Below are positions 25,680 through 33,496 of a stretch of DNA of 64,000 nucleotides, one piece after another; position 1 is the stretch's first letter; each line of letters opens with the position of its first letter. This stretch comes from Streptomyces sp. MUM 203J. GTDB lineage: Bacteria > Actinomycetota > Actinomycetes > Streptomycetales > Streptomycetaceae. Where the stretch lies: contig NZ_JADWYO010000012.1 of NCBI RefSeq assembly GCF_022414595.1, positions 49,390 to 113,389 on the forward strand. The letters run 5' to 3'. The notes under the pieces are model-generated. The model made no database searches. It worked only from the letters and a program-made list of their open reading frames with translations, and was not told the DNA's origin. Position numbers and translations under genes: made by a program.

Positions 25680-26558
25680 TCACCACGCGAGCTGGGCGAC
25701 CTCCTCCGCCACGACCGCGCACGCGTCCGCCGCCGGGTCGATGAGCGGGAAGTGGCCGACACCGTCCAGGACCGTCAGGCCGACCGGCTCACCCGCGGCC
25801 GCCGCCGCGTCGGCGTACGCCTCCGCGACCGGGAGCGGGACGACGGAGTCCGCGCGGCCCTGCACGAGGGTCGTGGCGATCCCGGTGGGGAGCAGGACCG
25901 CCGGGTCGGCGTGCGCGGAGCGAGCTTCCGACTCGCCGCCACCGCCGAGAAGCTGGAGCACCGCACCGCCGCACACGTCCAGCTCCACCGACCGTGCGAA
26001 ATGCGCGATCGGCGCCAGCGCCACGACCCCGCGCAGCTCCGGCGGCGCGGGCAGCCGCCAGGGGGAACCGGCCGGCAGGACGTGCCGGGCCGCCGCCCAC
26101 AGCGCCAGATGCCCGCCCGCCGAATGGCCCGTCAGGACGGTGCGGCGCGCGTCGCCCTGCGGGAGGTGCCGCGCGACCAGCCCGGGCAGCGCGTCCATGG
26201 CCGCCGCCACGTCGTCGAACGTCTCCGGCCAGCGTCCCGCCACGGGGCCGCCGTTGCCGCCGCCACGGGGGCCCGGGATCTCCGTACCCCGCCGGTACTC
26301 GACGCTCGCCACGGCGAAGCCGCGCCGTGCCAGGTAGTCCGCGAGCGGCGACACATGCCGCCGGTCGTACGGCGCCCGCCAGGCCCCGCCGTGGAAGAGG
26401 ACGACCAGCGGGACGCGGCCCACGCGGTCCCGGGGCGCGTAGAAGTCGACGAGCTGGTCGGGGTGGTCGCCGTATGAGGCGGTGACGTCGGGGGTGACAG
26501 CCGGATGCGACAGGGCCGACGCCTCCTCGGCGGCGTCGCGTGCGGCGGGGTCGGGCAT
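25680..26558 (-). CDS. Alpha/beta hydrolase, likely kynurenine formamidase
   Basis: 292-aa hydrolase of the esterase/BD-FAE type. LVVLFHGGAWRAPYDRRH contains the HGG oxyanion motif, and VLTGHSAGGHLALWAAA the nucleophile Ser. The acid is probably the Asp in LVQGRADSVVPLP, and the His that in DGVGHFPLIDP. It lies directly downstream of kynureninase and tryptophan dioxygenase on the same strand, separated by a strong terminator, and from memory an alpha/beta hydrolase occupies this place in other streptomycetes. Hydrolysis of N-formylkynurenine is therefore the inferred reaction. The ATG at 26558 has a GAAAGG ribosome-binding site. Confidence 0.78.
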   Translation of the reverse strand: MPDPAARDAAEEASALSHPAVTPDVTASYGDHPDQLVDFYAPRDRVGRVPLVVLFHGGAWRAPYDRRHVSPLADYLARRGFAVASVEYRRGTEIPGPRGGGNGGPVAGRWPETFDDVAAAMDALPGLVARHLPQGDARRTVLTGHSAGGHLALWAAARHVLPAGSPWRLPAPPELRGVVALAPIAHFARSVELDVCGGAVLQLLGGGGESEARSAHADPAVLLPTGIATTLVQGRADSVVPLPVAEAYADAAAAAGEPVGLTVLDGVGHFPLIDPAADACAVVAEEVAQLAW

Positions 26559-26622
26559 GCTGCAACCTTTCGGTAACGGGGCCCAATTGGCCTGACCTGC
26601 GGGGACGGTACCAGGACTGACG

Positions 26623-26652
26623 GAGCGCCCGGCCGCGTACGGCCGGGCGCTC
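26623..26652 (-). terminator. Terminator after kynU
   Basis: A perfect 12-bp stem (GAGCGCCCGGCC / GGCCGGGCGCTC) with a 6-base loop, 17 bases after the kynureninase stop. It separates the dioxygenase-kynureninase unit from the downstream hydrolase gene. Confidence 0.75.
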
Positions 26653-26669
26653 GGCCCGTTTCAGCCCCG

Positions 26670-27899
26670 TTACGCCGCCCGCGTCACCTCCCCGTACACC
26701 CGGGACAGCTCACGCGCCGCCCGCTCCGCGTCCGCGAAGCCCACATACAGCGGGGTGAAGCCGAACCGCAGCACATCCGGCCGCCGCAGGTCGCCCACCA
26801 CGCCCCGCGCGATCAGCTCCCGCATCACCGCCGGTGCCTCCGTGCAGGCCAGGGCGGCCTGGCTGCCGCGCTCGGCATGAGCCGCAGGGGTCAGCGAGCG
26901 CAGCGCACCGGACGGCACATACGCCGCCACGCACTCCAGGAAGAAGTCCGTCAGCGCCAGGCTCTTGGCCCGCACGTCCGCGAGGTCCACCCCGTCCCAG
27001 ACGTCCAGCGCCGACTCCAGGGCCAGCATGGACAGGATGTCGGGCGTCCCGACCCTGCCCCGCAGCACCCCGTCCGCCGCCGCGTACCCGGAGGTCATCG
27101 CGAACGGGTCGGCGTGCGAGTTCCAGCCCGGGAGCGGCGAGTCGAAGCGCGCCTGGTGGCGCTCCGCGACGTACAGGTACGCGGGCGAACCGGGCCCGCC
27201 GTTCAGGTACTTGTACGTGCAGCCGACCGCCAGGTCCACCCCGTGGGCGTCCAGGCCCACGGGCAGGGCCCCCGCACTGTGGCACAGGTCCCACACCGCG
27301 AGGGCGCCCGCGCCCTGGACGGCCGCGGTGATGCCGGGCAGGTCGTGGAGGCGGCCGGTCCGGTAGTCGACGTGGTTGACGAGCGCGGCAGCCGTGCGCG
27401 GGCCCACTGCCGACGGCACGTCGCCGGGCTCGACGGGCACGATCCGGCGGCCCGTCATCCGCGCGGCCGACTCCGCGATATAGCCGTCCGTCGGGAACGT
27501 GGTCGCGTCGACGAGGATCTCGTCCCGCGCCGCGTCGTCGACCAGCCGTACGGCTCCGACCAGCGCCTTGAAGACGTTCACGCTGGTCGAGTCGCCGACC
27601 ACGACCTGCCCGGGCGCCGCCCCGACCAGCGGGGCTATCCGGTCGCCGATCCGCTCGGGCGCGGTCCACCAGCCGCTCTCGTCCCAGGAGCGGATGCGCA
27701 GCTCGCCCCACTCCCGGGCGATGACATCCGCCATCCGGGCGGGTACGTGGCGTGCCAGCGCGCCGAGCGAGTTGCCGTCCAGGTAGACGACCCCGTCGTC
27801 CAGGGCGAACAGTTCGCGGCGCTTGGCCAGCGGGTCTGCCGCGTCCAGCTCCTCGGCCCTCGTACGAAGGGCGTCCGTCATGTTCAGGTCGTCAGACAT
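26670..27899 (-). CDS. kynU: Kynureninase
   Basis: 409-aa PLP enzyme that cleaves kynurenine to anthranilate and alanine. VYLDGNSLGAL near the N-terminus, VVGDSTSVNVFKAL, DLCHSAGALPVGLDAHGVD (ring-nitrogen Asp) and VGCTYKYLNGGPGSPAYLYV (Schiff-base Lys near residue 225) are all typical. PGWNSHADPF closes the active site. Its start overlaps the end of the tryptophan dioxygenase gene by 8 bases and lacks its own ribosome-binding site, so translation is coupled. Product anthranilate could feed back to tryptophan or to secondary metabolites. Confidence 0.95.
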   Translation of the reverse strand: MSDDLNMTDALRTRAEELDAADPLAKRRELFALDDGVVYLDGNSLGALARHVPARMADVIAREWGELRIRSWDESGWWTAPERIGDRIAPLVGAAPGQVVVGDSTSVNVFKALVGAVRLVDDAARDEILVDATTFPTDGYIAESAARMTGRRIVPVEPGDVPSAVGPRTAAALVNHVDYRTGRLHDLPGITAAVQGAGALAVWDLCHSAGALPVGLDAHGVDLAVGCTYKYLNGGPGSPAYLYVAERHQARFDSPLPGWNSHADPFAMTSGYAAADGVLRGRVGTPDILSMLALESALDVWDGVDLADVRAKSLALTDFFLECVAAYVPSGALRSLTPAAHAERGSQAALACTEAPAVMRELIARGVVGDLRRPDVLRFGFTPLYVGFADAERAARELSRVYGEVTRAA

Positions 27900-28764
27900 G
27901 GCTGCGGGCCGTCCAGAGCTCGGGGAACACGTTCTTGCGGGCGCGCTTCTCCAGCCAGGCCACTCCGGCGGAGCCGCCCGTGCCGGTCTTGGAGCCCATC
28001 GCGCGGCGGGTCGCCACCAGGTGGTCGTTGCGCCAGCGCCACACCAGCTCCGCCACGTCGGTCAGCAGCTCGGCGAGCCGCACCAGCTCGCCGTGCTGAT
28101 CCCGGTCGGCGTAGACGCCCGCCCACACCGCCTCGATCTCGGGCGACGGCTCGTACCGCTGCGACAGGTCCCGCTCCAGCGCCTGGCCCGGCACCGGCAG
28201 CCCGCGCCGCGCGAGCAGCCGCAGCACCTCGTCGTACAGGCTCGGCTCGTGCAGCGCCTTCTCCAGCTCGGCGTGCACGCGGGGCGCGCCCCGGTGCGGG
28301 ACGAGCATGGACGCGGACTTCTCGCCCAGCAGGAACTCCATGCGCCGGTACATCGCAGACTGGAAGCCGGAGCCCTCACCGAGGGCGGCGCGGTACGCGT
28401 TGAACTGGGCGGGGGTGAGCCGCGCCAGGGGCGTCCAGGAGGCGTTGAGCGACTCCAGCTCGTACACCGACCGCTGGAGGGCGTCCATCGCGACGGTCAG
28501 GTCGTCGCCGCGCAGGGCGCGGGACGCGGTCTCCCACTCGTGGACGATGACGGTGAACCACAGCTCCATGACCTGGGTCGTGACCAGGAAGACCATCTCG
28601 CCCGGGTCGTCCGAGAGAGGGTGCTGGAGGTGGGTGAGGACGTCCGCCTGGACATAGTCCTCGTACGGTGTCGTGCCCCCGAAGTCCAGGTTCGGGGAGT
28701 CCTCCACGGCGGGAGGTGTGGCCTCCGCCGCGGGAGGCATGGGGGAAGTAGACGGTGTCGACAT
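27892..28764 (-). CDS. kynA: Tryptophan 2,3-dioxygenase
   Basis: 290-aa heme enzyme that opens the indole ring of L-tryptophan to N-formylkynurenine. The sequence shows YEDYVQADVLTHLQHP, the substrate-pocket segment FLVTTQVMELWFTVIVHE, GEGSGFQSAMYRRMEFLLG and WRWRNDHLVATRRAMG with the heme-ligating His, plus GTGGSAGVAWLE. The ATG at 28764 has TTGGAGACAGCA in front; a TTG four codons upstream is less likely. It is the first gene of the kyn unit. A 13-base palindrome (28785-28797) just upstream may be its operator. Confidence 0.96.
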   Translation of the reverse strand: MSTPSTSPMPPAAEATPPAVEDSPNLDFGGTTPYEDYVQADVLTHLQHPLSDDPGEMVFLVTTQVMELWFTVIVHEWETASRALRGDDLTVAMDALQRSVYELESLNASWTPLARLTPAQFNAYRAALGEGSGFQSAMYRRMEFLLGEKSASMLVPHRGAPRVHAELEKALHEPSLYDEVLRLLARRGLPVPGQALERDLSQRYEPSPEIEAVWAGVYADRDQHGELVRLAELLTDVAELVWRWRNDHLVATRRAMGSKTGTGGSAGVAWLEKRARKNVFPELWTARSHV

Positions 28765-28784
28765 TGCTGTCTCCAACAGTGCGT

Positions 28785-28797
28785 GCTACCGGGTAGC
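28785..28797. promoter_or_regulatory. Palindrome upstream of the kyn operon
   Basis: GCTACC-G-GGTAGC, a perfect 6-1-6 inverted repeat, 21 bases upstream of the dioxygenase start codon. Its place fits an operator or a 5' leader hairpin. No regulator gene is adjacent to assign to it. Confidence 0.4.
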
Positions 28798-28868
28798 GGT
28801 CCGCTCCTTCCGCGACGGTCGTGGAGCCCCGGTCCCCTCGGGCCGCCGCACGGGCGGTCCCGGACGCA

Positions 28869-29795
28869 TCATGGCACGATCGGCCCGGTGATGTAACGGC
28901 CGTCCTCGTCGTACGGCCAGGCGTTGGAGACGCACCCCTTCAGTCCCTTGATCTGCTGCATCATCACCGGCGCGAGCTGCCCGCGGCCCGGGCAGGCCAT
29001 GTGTGTGCGGATGCCGATCTCGTGGCCGACCTCGTGGTTGATGATCAGGTGCCGGTACTCGGCGGGAGTGCCGGAGAAGGTCGGGGAGCCGAGCATCCAC
29101 CGCTTGAGGTTCACGACGACGCCCTGCCGGGTCTCGCAGTTCAGCTCGCCCCCGGTGTCGAGTCCCTCCGCGAGGCACAGCTTGTCGGCGGTCCTGGGGG
29201 TGGCGATGAAGACGGTGAAGTCGGCGGTGTCGTCGGTCTCGGGGACCAGCTGGAAGGAGCCCCGGCCATGGGCGGCCCAGCCCTGCGGGTGGGCGAGGAT
29301 CTCCTCGACCTCGCGGGCCGCCCCGGTGGCGGACAGACCGCTGACGCCGTCCTCCACCTGCACGCGGTAGCGGCGCAGCGGGCCTGTGCCGACCTTCTCA
29401 CCCGCCGTCCCGGCTCCGGTGAAGGTGCCCTTGCCCGCATGCGGCACGGAGGAGGGGGTGCCCGACGGGCCGGGGCTCGTCCTGGGGCTCGCCTTCCTGG
29501 ACGGGGAGGGCGACGGGGACGTCTCCGCCCTCGGAGCACCGGGGGCCGCCTCACCGCCCGGCGCCGCTTCCTCGGACGGCGACGGCTGCGCCTCGGGGCC
29601 CGGCCGGCCCTGGGCTGCCGCGTTCACCGGTGCGTCGGCGGTCTGGAAGTGCGCGAGGGCCGCGCCTCCACCGAGCGACAGGACCCCCAGGGCGACACCG
29701 CCCAGCATGTTGCGGGGCCCCAGCAGTCCCCCACCGCCGCCTCGGCTGTTCCCGCCACGGCGGCGCCTTTGCGGCGCGGCAGCACGCTTCCCCAC
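28869..29795 (-). CDS. DUF3152 protein, membrane-anchored zincin-like
   Basis: 308 aa. A basic N-terminus (residues 1-30) is followed by a single hydrophobic segment (about residues 30-50, MLGGVALGVLSLGGGAALAHF). Next comes a long Ser/Pro/Ala/Gly linker and a C-terminal domain (about residues 130-308) of the DUF3152 type. That domain holds INHEVGHEIGIRTHMACPG, an HExxHxxGxxxH zinc site one residue longer than the usual metzincin spacing, and a Met-containing segment VMMQQIKG. It is probably an extracytoplasmic, membrane-tethered protease or protease-like protein of unknown substrate. GTG at 29795 with GGAGGGGGAAC upstream is the start. Confidence 0.82.
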   Translation of the reverse strand: MGKRAAAPQRRRRGGNSRGGGGGLLGPRNMLGGVALGVLSLGGGAALAHFQTADAPVNAAAQGRPGPEAQPSPSEEAAPGGEAAPGAPRAETSPSPSPSRKASPRTSPGPSGTPSSVPHAGKGTFTGAGTAGEKVGTGPLRRYRVQVEDGVSGLSATGAAREVEEILAHPQGWAAHGRGSFQLVPETDDTADFTVFIATPRTADKLCLAEGLDTGGELNCETRQGVVVNLKRWMLGSPTFSGTPAEYRHLIINHEVGHEIGIRTHMACPGRGQLAPVMMQQIKGLKGCVSNAWPYDEDGRYITGPIVP

Positions 29796-29900
29796 GACGT
29801 TCCCCCTCCCCCTGGCCCCCCGGCCCCGGATTCGATGATCCGTACGAATCGTACCGACCGCCCGTCCCGCCCTCGGCGGCCCACCGGGTTGCCCGTACAC

Positions 29901-29938
29901 GAGCGGCGGGCGCCCCCTCCCGGGAGCACCCGCCGCTC
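29901..29938 (-). terminator. Terminator of the DUF3151 gene
   Basis: A 10-bp perfect stem (GAGCGGCGGG / CCCGCCGCTC) with an 18-base loop, starting about 20 bases after the DUF3151 stop on the minus strand. Confidence 0.65.
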
Positions 29939-29958
29939 GCCCACCACTCGGTCCGGGA

Positions 29959-30372
29959 TCAGCCGAGCGTGTCCGCCGCCATCGGCGAAGAGTCCCGCAG
30001 GAACGTCGCGCAGCGCTCGTACTCCTCCTGTTCCCCGATCTCCCGTGCCGCCCGCGCCAGCGCGTGCAGCGCCCGCAGGAAGCCCCGGTTCGGCTCGTGG
30101 TCCCACGGCACCGGGCCGTGGCCCTTCCAGCCGTTGCGGCGCAGGGAGTCCAGGCCCCGGTGGTAACCGGTGCGGGCGTAGGCGTACGACTCGACGACCC
30201 GGCCGCCCTCGTACGCCGCGTCCGCGAGCTGGGCCCACGCCAGGGAGGACGCCGGGTACTTCGCGGCGACCTCCTCGGGCGCGGCCCCGCTCGCCAGCAG
30301 TTCGCGGGGCTCGGGGTCGTCGGGCAGGTGGGTGGGGGGCGGTCCCCCCAGAAGGTTCTCGTGGATGGCCAT
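29959..30372 (-). CDS. DUF3151 protein
   Basis: 137-aa soluble protein matching the actinobacterial DUF3151 family: ENLLGGPPPTHLPDDPEPRE at the N-terminus, SSLAWAQLADAAYEGGRVVESYAYARTGYHRGLD in the middle and NRGFLRALHALARAAREIGEQEEYERC at the end. The helices are TPR-like. The family is always small and has no assigned function that I know of. It lies 26 bases downstream of the MalY-type gene on the same strand and may be co-transcribed with it and fba. Confidence 0.9.
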   Translation of the reverse strand: MAIHENLLGGPPPTHLPDDPEPRELLASGAAPEEVAAKYPASSLAWAQLADAAYEGGRVVESYAYARTGYHRGLDSLRRNGWKGHGPVPWDHEPNRGFLRALHALARAAREIGEQEEYERCATFLRDSSPMAADTLG

Positions 30373-30398
30373 GCCCCCAGTCTGCTACGAGTGCCCCA

Positions 30399-31556
30399 CT
30401 ACCCCGCCAGCCGGGCCAGCGTCCTGGCGAGGGCGTCCGCCCCCAGCCCGGCCTTGGCGCGCGGGCAGCCGAGGTTGACGCGGACGAAGCCCTTCGTGCC
30501 GTACACCGCGCCCGCCCGTACCGCGATCCGTTCCTTGGCGACCAGTTCGTCGTGCAGCACCTCGTCGTCCACGCCGAGGGGCCGCAGGTCGAGCCACGCC
30601 AGGTATCCGGCCTGCGGCGGGGCGAACAGCGCGGCGCCCGGGAACGCCTCCTCCAGCCGCTCCGCGAGCAGCCGCAGGTTGCCTGCCACGTACCCGCGCA
30701 GCGCGTCCAGCCAGGGCGCGCCCCGCCGGTACGCGGCGACGTGCGCGGTCAGGCCCAGCGCCCCGGGGGAGGCCAGTCCGTCGCCGTTCTCGGTGCGACG
30801 CACGAACTCGGCGCGCTGCTCCGGCTCTCCGACGATCCCGTACGCCCCGTTCAGGGACGGGAAGTTGAACGCCTTGGACGCGGACGTGATGAGCGCCCAG
30901 CGGCTGCCGGGCGGCGCCACCGCGGGCCAGGGGATGTGCCGGTGCCCGTCGTGGGTGAGGTCCGCGTGGATCTCGTCGCTGATGACCGCCACTCCGTGGG
31001 TCTCCGCCAGCCGTACGAAGCCCCTCAGTTCGCCCTCCGTCCACACCCGGCCGGTCGGATTGTGCGGGGAGCAGAGCAGCAGCACGCGCGCGTCGGGGCG
31101 GGCCAGCTCCCGCTCCAGCGCCGCGGCGTCCCCGACGGGCACGCCGCGCAGGGAGCGCCCGAGGCCGTCCAGCGCCTTGGTGAACCCGTCGTACGTGGGG
31201 GTGTGGACGACCACTCCGTCCCCGGGCTCGGTCCACATGAGCAGCAGCCGGGAGAGCTGGTTCAGCACGGACGGGGCGAAGACCAGCGCCTCCGGGTCGA
31301 CCTCGACCCCGTACCGCTGCCCGTACCAGTCCCGTACGGCCTCCGGGAGGCCGGTGTGGCGCCAGTCGGTGTAGCCGAAGACTCCGTGGGCGACCCGCTC
31401 CCGGAGGGCGTCCAAAATCTCGGGCGCGGCCCGGAAATCCATGTCGGAGATGGTGAACGGCACCAGGTCCGGCACCCCGTACCGCTGGGGCAGCACGTCC
31501 CACTGGACGGAGCCGGTGCCGCCTATCGGGACCGGAGTGTCGAAGTCGTACGTCAC
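30399..31556 (-). CDS. MalY/PatB-type PLP enzyme (cystathionine beta-lyase-like)
   Basis: 385-aa fold-type I PLP enzyme of the MalY/PatB group: aminotransferase-like fold with C-S lyase activity in characterised members. VPFTISDMDFRAAPEI near the N-terminus is typical of this group. LLCSPHNPTGRVWT, VISDEIHADLTHDG (ring-nitrogen Asp) and ITSASKAFNFPSL (Schiff-base Lys, near residue 230) mark the active site. GTKGFVRVNLGCPR carries the carboxylate-binding Arg. It would release homocysteine, pyruvate and ammonia from cystathionine, or cleave related thioethers. The GTG at 31556 has a GAGGAGGG ribosome-binding site. Confidence 0.9.
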   Translation of the reverse strand: MTYDFDTPVPIGGTGSVQWDVLPQRYGVPDLVPFTISDMDFRAAPEILDALRERVAHGVFGYTDWRHTGLPEAVRDWYGQRYGVEVDPEALVFAPSVLNQLSRLLLMWTEPGDGVVVHTPTYDGFTKALDGLGRSLRGVPVGDAAALERELARPDARVLLLCSPHNPTGRVWTEGELRGFVRLAETHGVAVISDEIHADLTHDGHRHIPWPAVAPPGSRWALITSASKAFNFPSLNGAYGIVGEPEQRAEFVRRTENGDGLASPGALGLTAHVAAYRRGAPWLDALRGYVAGNLRLLAERLEEAFPGAALFAPPQAGYLAWLDLRPLGVDDEVLHDELVAKERIAVRAGAVYGTKGFVRVNLGCPRAKAGLGADALARTLARLAG

Positions 31557-31588
31557 GCTGAGCCCTCCTCGTCTGTCCGCATACGGAA

Positions 31589-31622
31589 CGGGCCCGGCAT
31601 CGCTTCCGCGATACCGGGCCCG
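31589..31622 (-). terminator. Terminator of fba
   Basis: A 15-base-arm stem with one mismatch (CGGGCCCGGCATCGC / GCGATACCGGGCCCG) and loop TTCC, 33 bases after the aldolase stop on the minus strand. Confidence 0.8.
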
Positions 31623-31654
31623 TCCCAGGTCATCCGTGCGCCTGTCCCAGCCGC

Positions 31655-32677
31655 TTACTTCAGCTTCGTGCCCGCCGAGCGCAGCGCCTGGCAGGCCTCG
31701 ACGATGCGCTCGGCCATGCCCGCCTCGGCCAGCTTGCCCCAGGTGCGCGGGTCGTAGGTCTTCTTGGAGCCGACCTCGCCGTCGACCTTCAGCACACCGT
31801 CGTAGTTCTTGAACATGTGGTCCGCGACGGGGCGGGTGAAGGCGTACTGGGTGTCGGTGTCGAGGTTCATCTTGACGACGCCGTTCTCCAGGGCGGTGGC
31901 GATCTCCTCCCGGGTGGAGCCGGAGCCGCCGTGGAAGACGAAGTCGAACGGGCTGGTCCTGCCGTACTTGGCGCCGACGCCCTCCTGGAGGTCCTTCAGC
32001 AGCTCGGGGCGGAGCACGACGTTGCCCGGCTTGTAGACGCCGTGGACGTTGCCGAAGGAGGCGGCCAGCAGGTAGCGGCCCTGCTCGCCCAGGCCGAGGG
32101 CCTCGGCGGTGCGGAGGGCGTCCTCGACGGTGGTGTACAGCTCGTCGTTGATCTCGTGGGTGACGCCGTCCTCCTCACCGCCGGTCGGGGTGATCTCCAC
32201 CTCAAGGATGATCTTGGCGGCGGCGGCGCGGGGCAGCAGCTCCTGCGCGATGGCGAGGTTGTCGGCCAGGGTCTCGGCGGAACCGTCCCACATGTGGGAC
32301 TGGAAGAGCGGGTTCCCGCCCTTGGCGACGCGCTCCTCGGAGACGGCGAGCAGCGGCCGGACGTAGCCGTCCAGCTTGTCCTTCGGGCAGTGGTCGGTGT
32401 GCAGGGCGATGTTGACGTCGTACTTCTTGGCGACGATGTGCGCGAACTCCGCGAGCGCGACGGCGCCGGTCACCATGTCCTTGCTGTGCTGGCCGCCCAG
32501 GAACTCAGCGCCACCGGTCGAGATCTGGATGATGCCGTCGCTCTCGGCCTCCGCGAAGCCGCGCAGGGCGGCGTGCAGCGTCTGGGACGACGTCACGTTG
32601 ATGGCCGGGTAGGCGAACTTCCCTGCCTTCGCCCGGTCCAGCATCTCGTTGTAGACCTCGGGGGTTGCGATGGGCAT
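31655..32677 (-). CDS. fba: Class II fructose-bisphosphate aldolase
   Basis: 340-aa zinc-dependent aldolase of glycolysis and gluconeogenesis (fructose 1,6-bisphosphate to DHAP and glyceraldehyde 3-phosphate). Zinc and substrate motifs are visible: ALHTDHCPKDKLD (zinc His and catalytic Asp), VEITPTGGEEDGVTHE, FGNVHGVYKPGNVVL (zinc His), FVFHGGSGST and KMNLDTDTQYAFTRP. Length and motif order match the class IIA enzymes of actinobacteria. It is monocistronic, with a strong terminator at 31589-31622 and a promoter in the 194-base gap upstream that also contains the parS pair. Confidence 0.97.
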   Translation of the reverse strand: MPIATPEVYNEMLDRAKAGKFAYPAINVTSSQTLHAALRGFAEAESDGIIQISTGGAEFLGGQHSKDMVTGAVALAEFAHIVAKKYDVNIALHTDHCPKDKLDGYVRPLLAVSEERVAKGGNPLFQSHMWDGSAETLADNLAIAQELLPRAAAAKIILEVEITPTGGEEDGVTHEINDELYTTVEDALRTAEALGLGEQGRYLLAASFGNVHGVYKPGNVVLRPELLKDLQEGVGAKYGRTSPFDFVFHGGSGSTREEIATALENGVVKMNLDTDTQYAFTRPVADHMFKNYDGVLKVDGEVGSKKTYDPRTWGKLAEAGMAERIVEACQALRSAGTKLK

Positions 32678-32803
32678 GGTCCGCTCCTTGTGATCTGCGG
32701 TTGCGTTGCGTCTCTGATCCCTGACCTGGGGGCGACGTCATCGTCGCGCCCTATCTTTCCAGACGGGCCCCAGGCCACCACCCCCCGTACGGGAACGGCC
32801 GAA

Positions 32804-32850
32804 GGGGTCGGTGTTTGACGTGAAACTGTTTCACGTGAAACACCGACCCC
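32804..32850. promoter_or_regulatory. parS: Tandem parS sites forming a 47-bp near-perfect palindrome
   Basis: 32828-32841 is GTTTCACGTGAAAC, which matches the ParB-binding parS consensus known from Streptomyces exactly. 32813-32826 is GTTTGACGTGAAAC, one base different. They are separated by a single T (32827). The whole stretch 32804-32850 is an inverted repeat with 23-base arms and one mismatch, the outer parts being GGGGTCGGTGTTT and its complement. It sits 22 bases after the pyrE stop, so it could also end pyrE transcription. parS sites cluster around oriC and load ParB for chromosome segregation during sporulation. Confidence 0.92.
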
Positions 32851-32871
32851 GCCCAACGGCCGGTCCGCAGG

Positions 32872-33429
32872 TCAGGCCAGGCCCAGCTCGTCCAGCGCGA
32901 AGGCGTAGAGGTAGGGCACTCCGGCGGTCTCGCTGATCTTCTCGCCGGCGCCGGTGGCCCGGTCCACGATGGTCGCGACGGCGACGACCTCGGCGCCGGC
33001 CTCACGGGCGGCCTCGACCGCGGTGAGGGGGGAGCCACCCGTGGTGGAGGTGTCCTCGACCACCAGGACGCGGCGGCCCTTGATGTCCGGACCCTCGACA
33101 CGGCGCTGCATGCCGTGGGCCTTGGCGGCCTTGCGGACGACGAAGGCGTCGAGGGTACGGCCGCGTCCGGCGGCGGCGTGCAGCATCGAGGTGGCGACCG
33201 GGTCGGCGCCGAGGGTCAGACCGCCCACCGCGTCGAAGTCGAGGCCGTCGGTCAGATCGAGCATGACCTGGCCGACGAGCGGCGCGGCGGCGCCGTCCAG
33301 CGTGATCCGGCGGAGGTCGACGTAGTAGTCGGCCTCCAGACCCGAGGAGAGGGTCACCTTGCCGTGCACCACGGCCTTGTCCTTGATCTGCTGGAGCAGA
33401 TCGGCGCGGGAGTCAGTCTTGCCAGTCAT
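32872..33429 (-). CDS. pyrE: Orotate phosphoribosyltransferase
   Basis: 185-aa enzyme of UMP synthesis, making orotidine 5'-phosphate from orotate and PRPP. The PRPP-binding motif is VLVVEDTSTTGGSPLTAV (about residue 115), GLTLGADPVATSM is the phosphate-binding region, and VVRKAAKAHGMQRRVEG carries the flexible-loop basic residues. Length is normal for actinobacterial PyrE. The start is the ATG at 33429. It lies 67 bases downstream of the aldose-epimerase-like gene on the same strand. The parS palindrome follows the stop codon. Confidence 0.96.
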   Translation of the reverse strand: MTGKTDSRADLLQQIKDKAVVHGKVTLSSGLEADYYVDLRRITLDGAAAPLVGQVMLDLTDGLDFDAVGGLTLGADPVATSMLHAAAGRGRTLDAFVVRKAAKAHGMQRRVEGPDIKGRRVLVVEDTSTTGGSPLTAVEAAREAGAEVVAVATIVDRATGAGEKISETAGVPYLYAFALDELGLA

Positions 33430-33496
33430 GCCGACGAGCTTAAGCGGAGCGGGGAACGGCGCAGGGCGCAGGCTCAGCGGAGACGCGCCGGGACAC

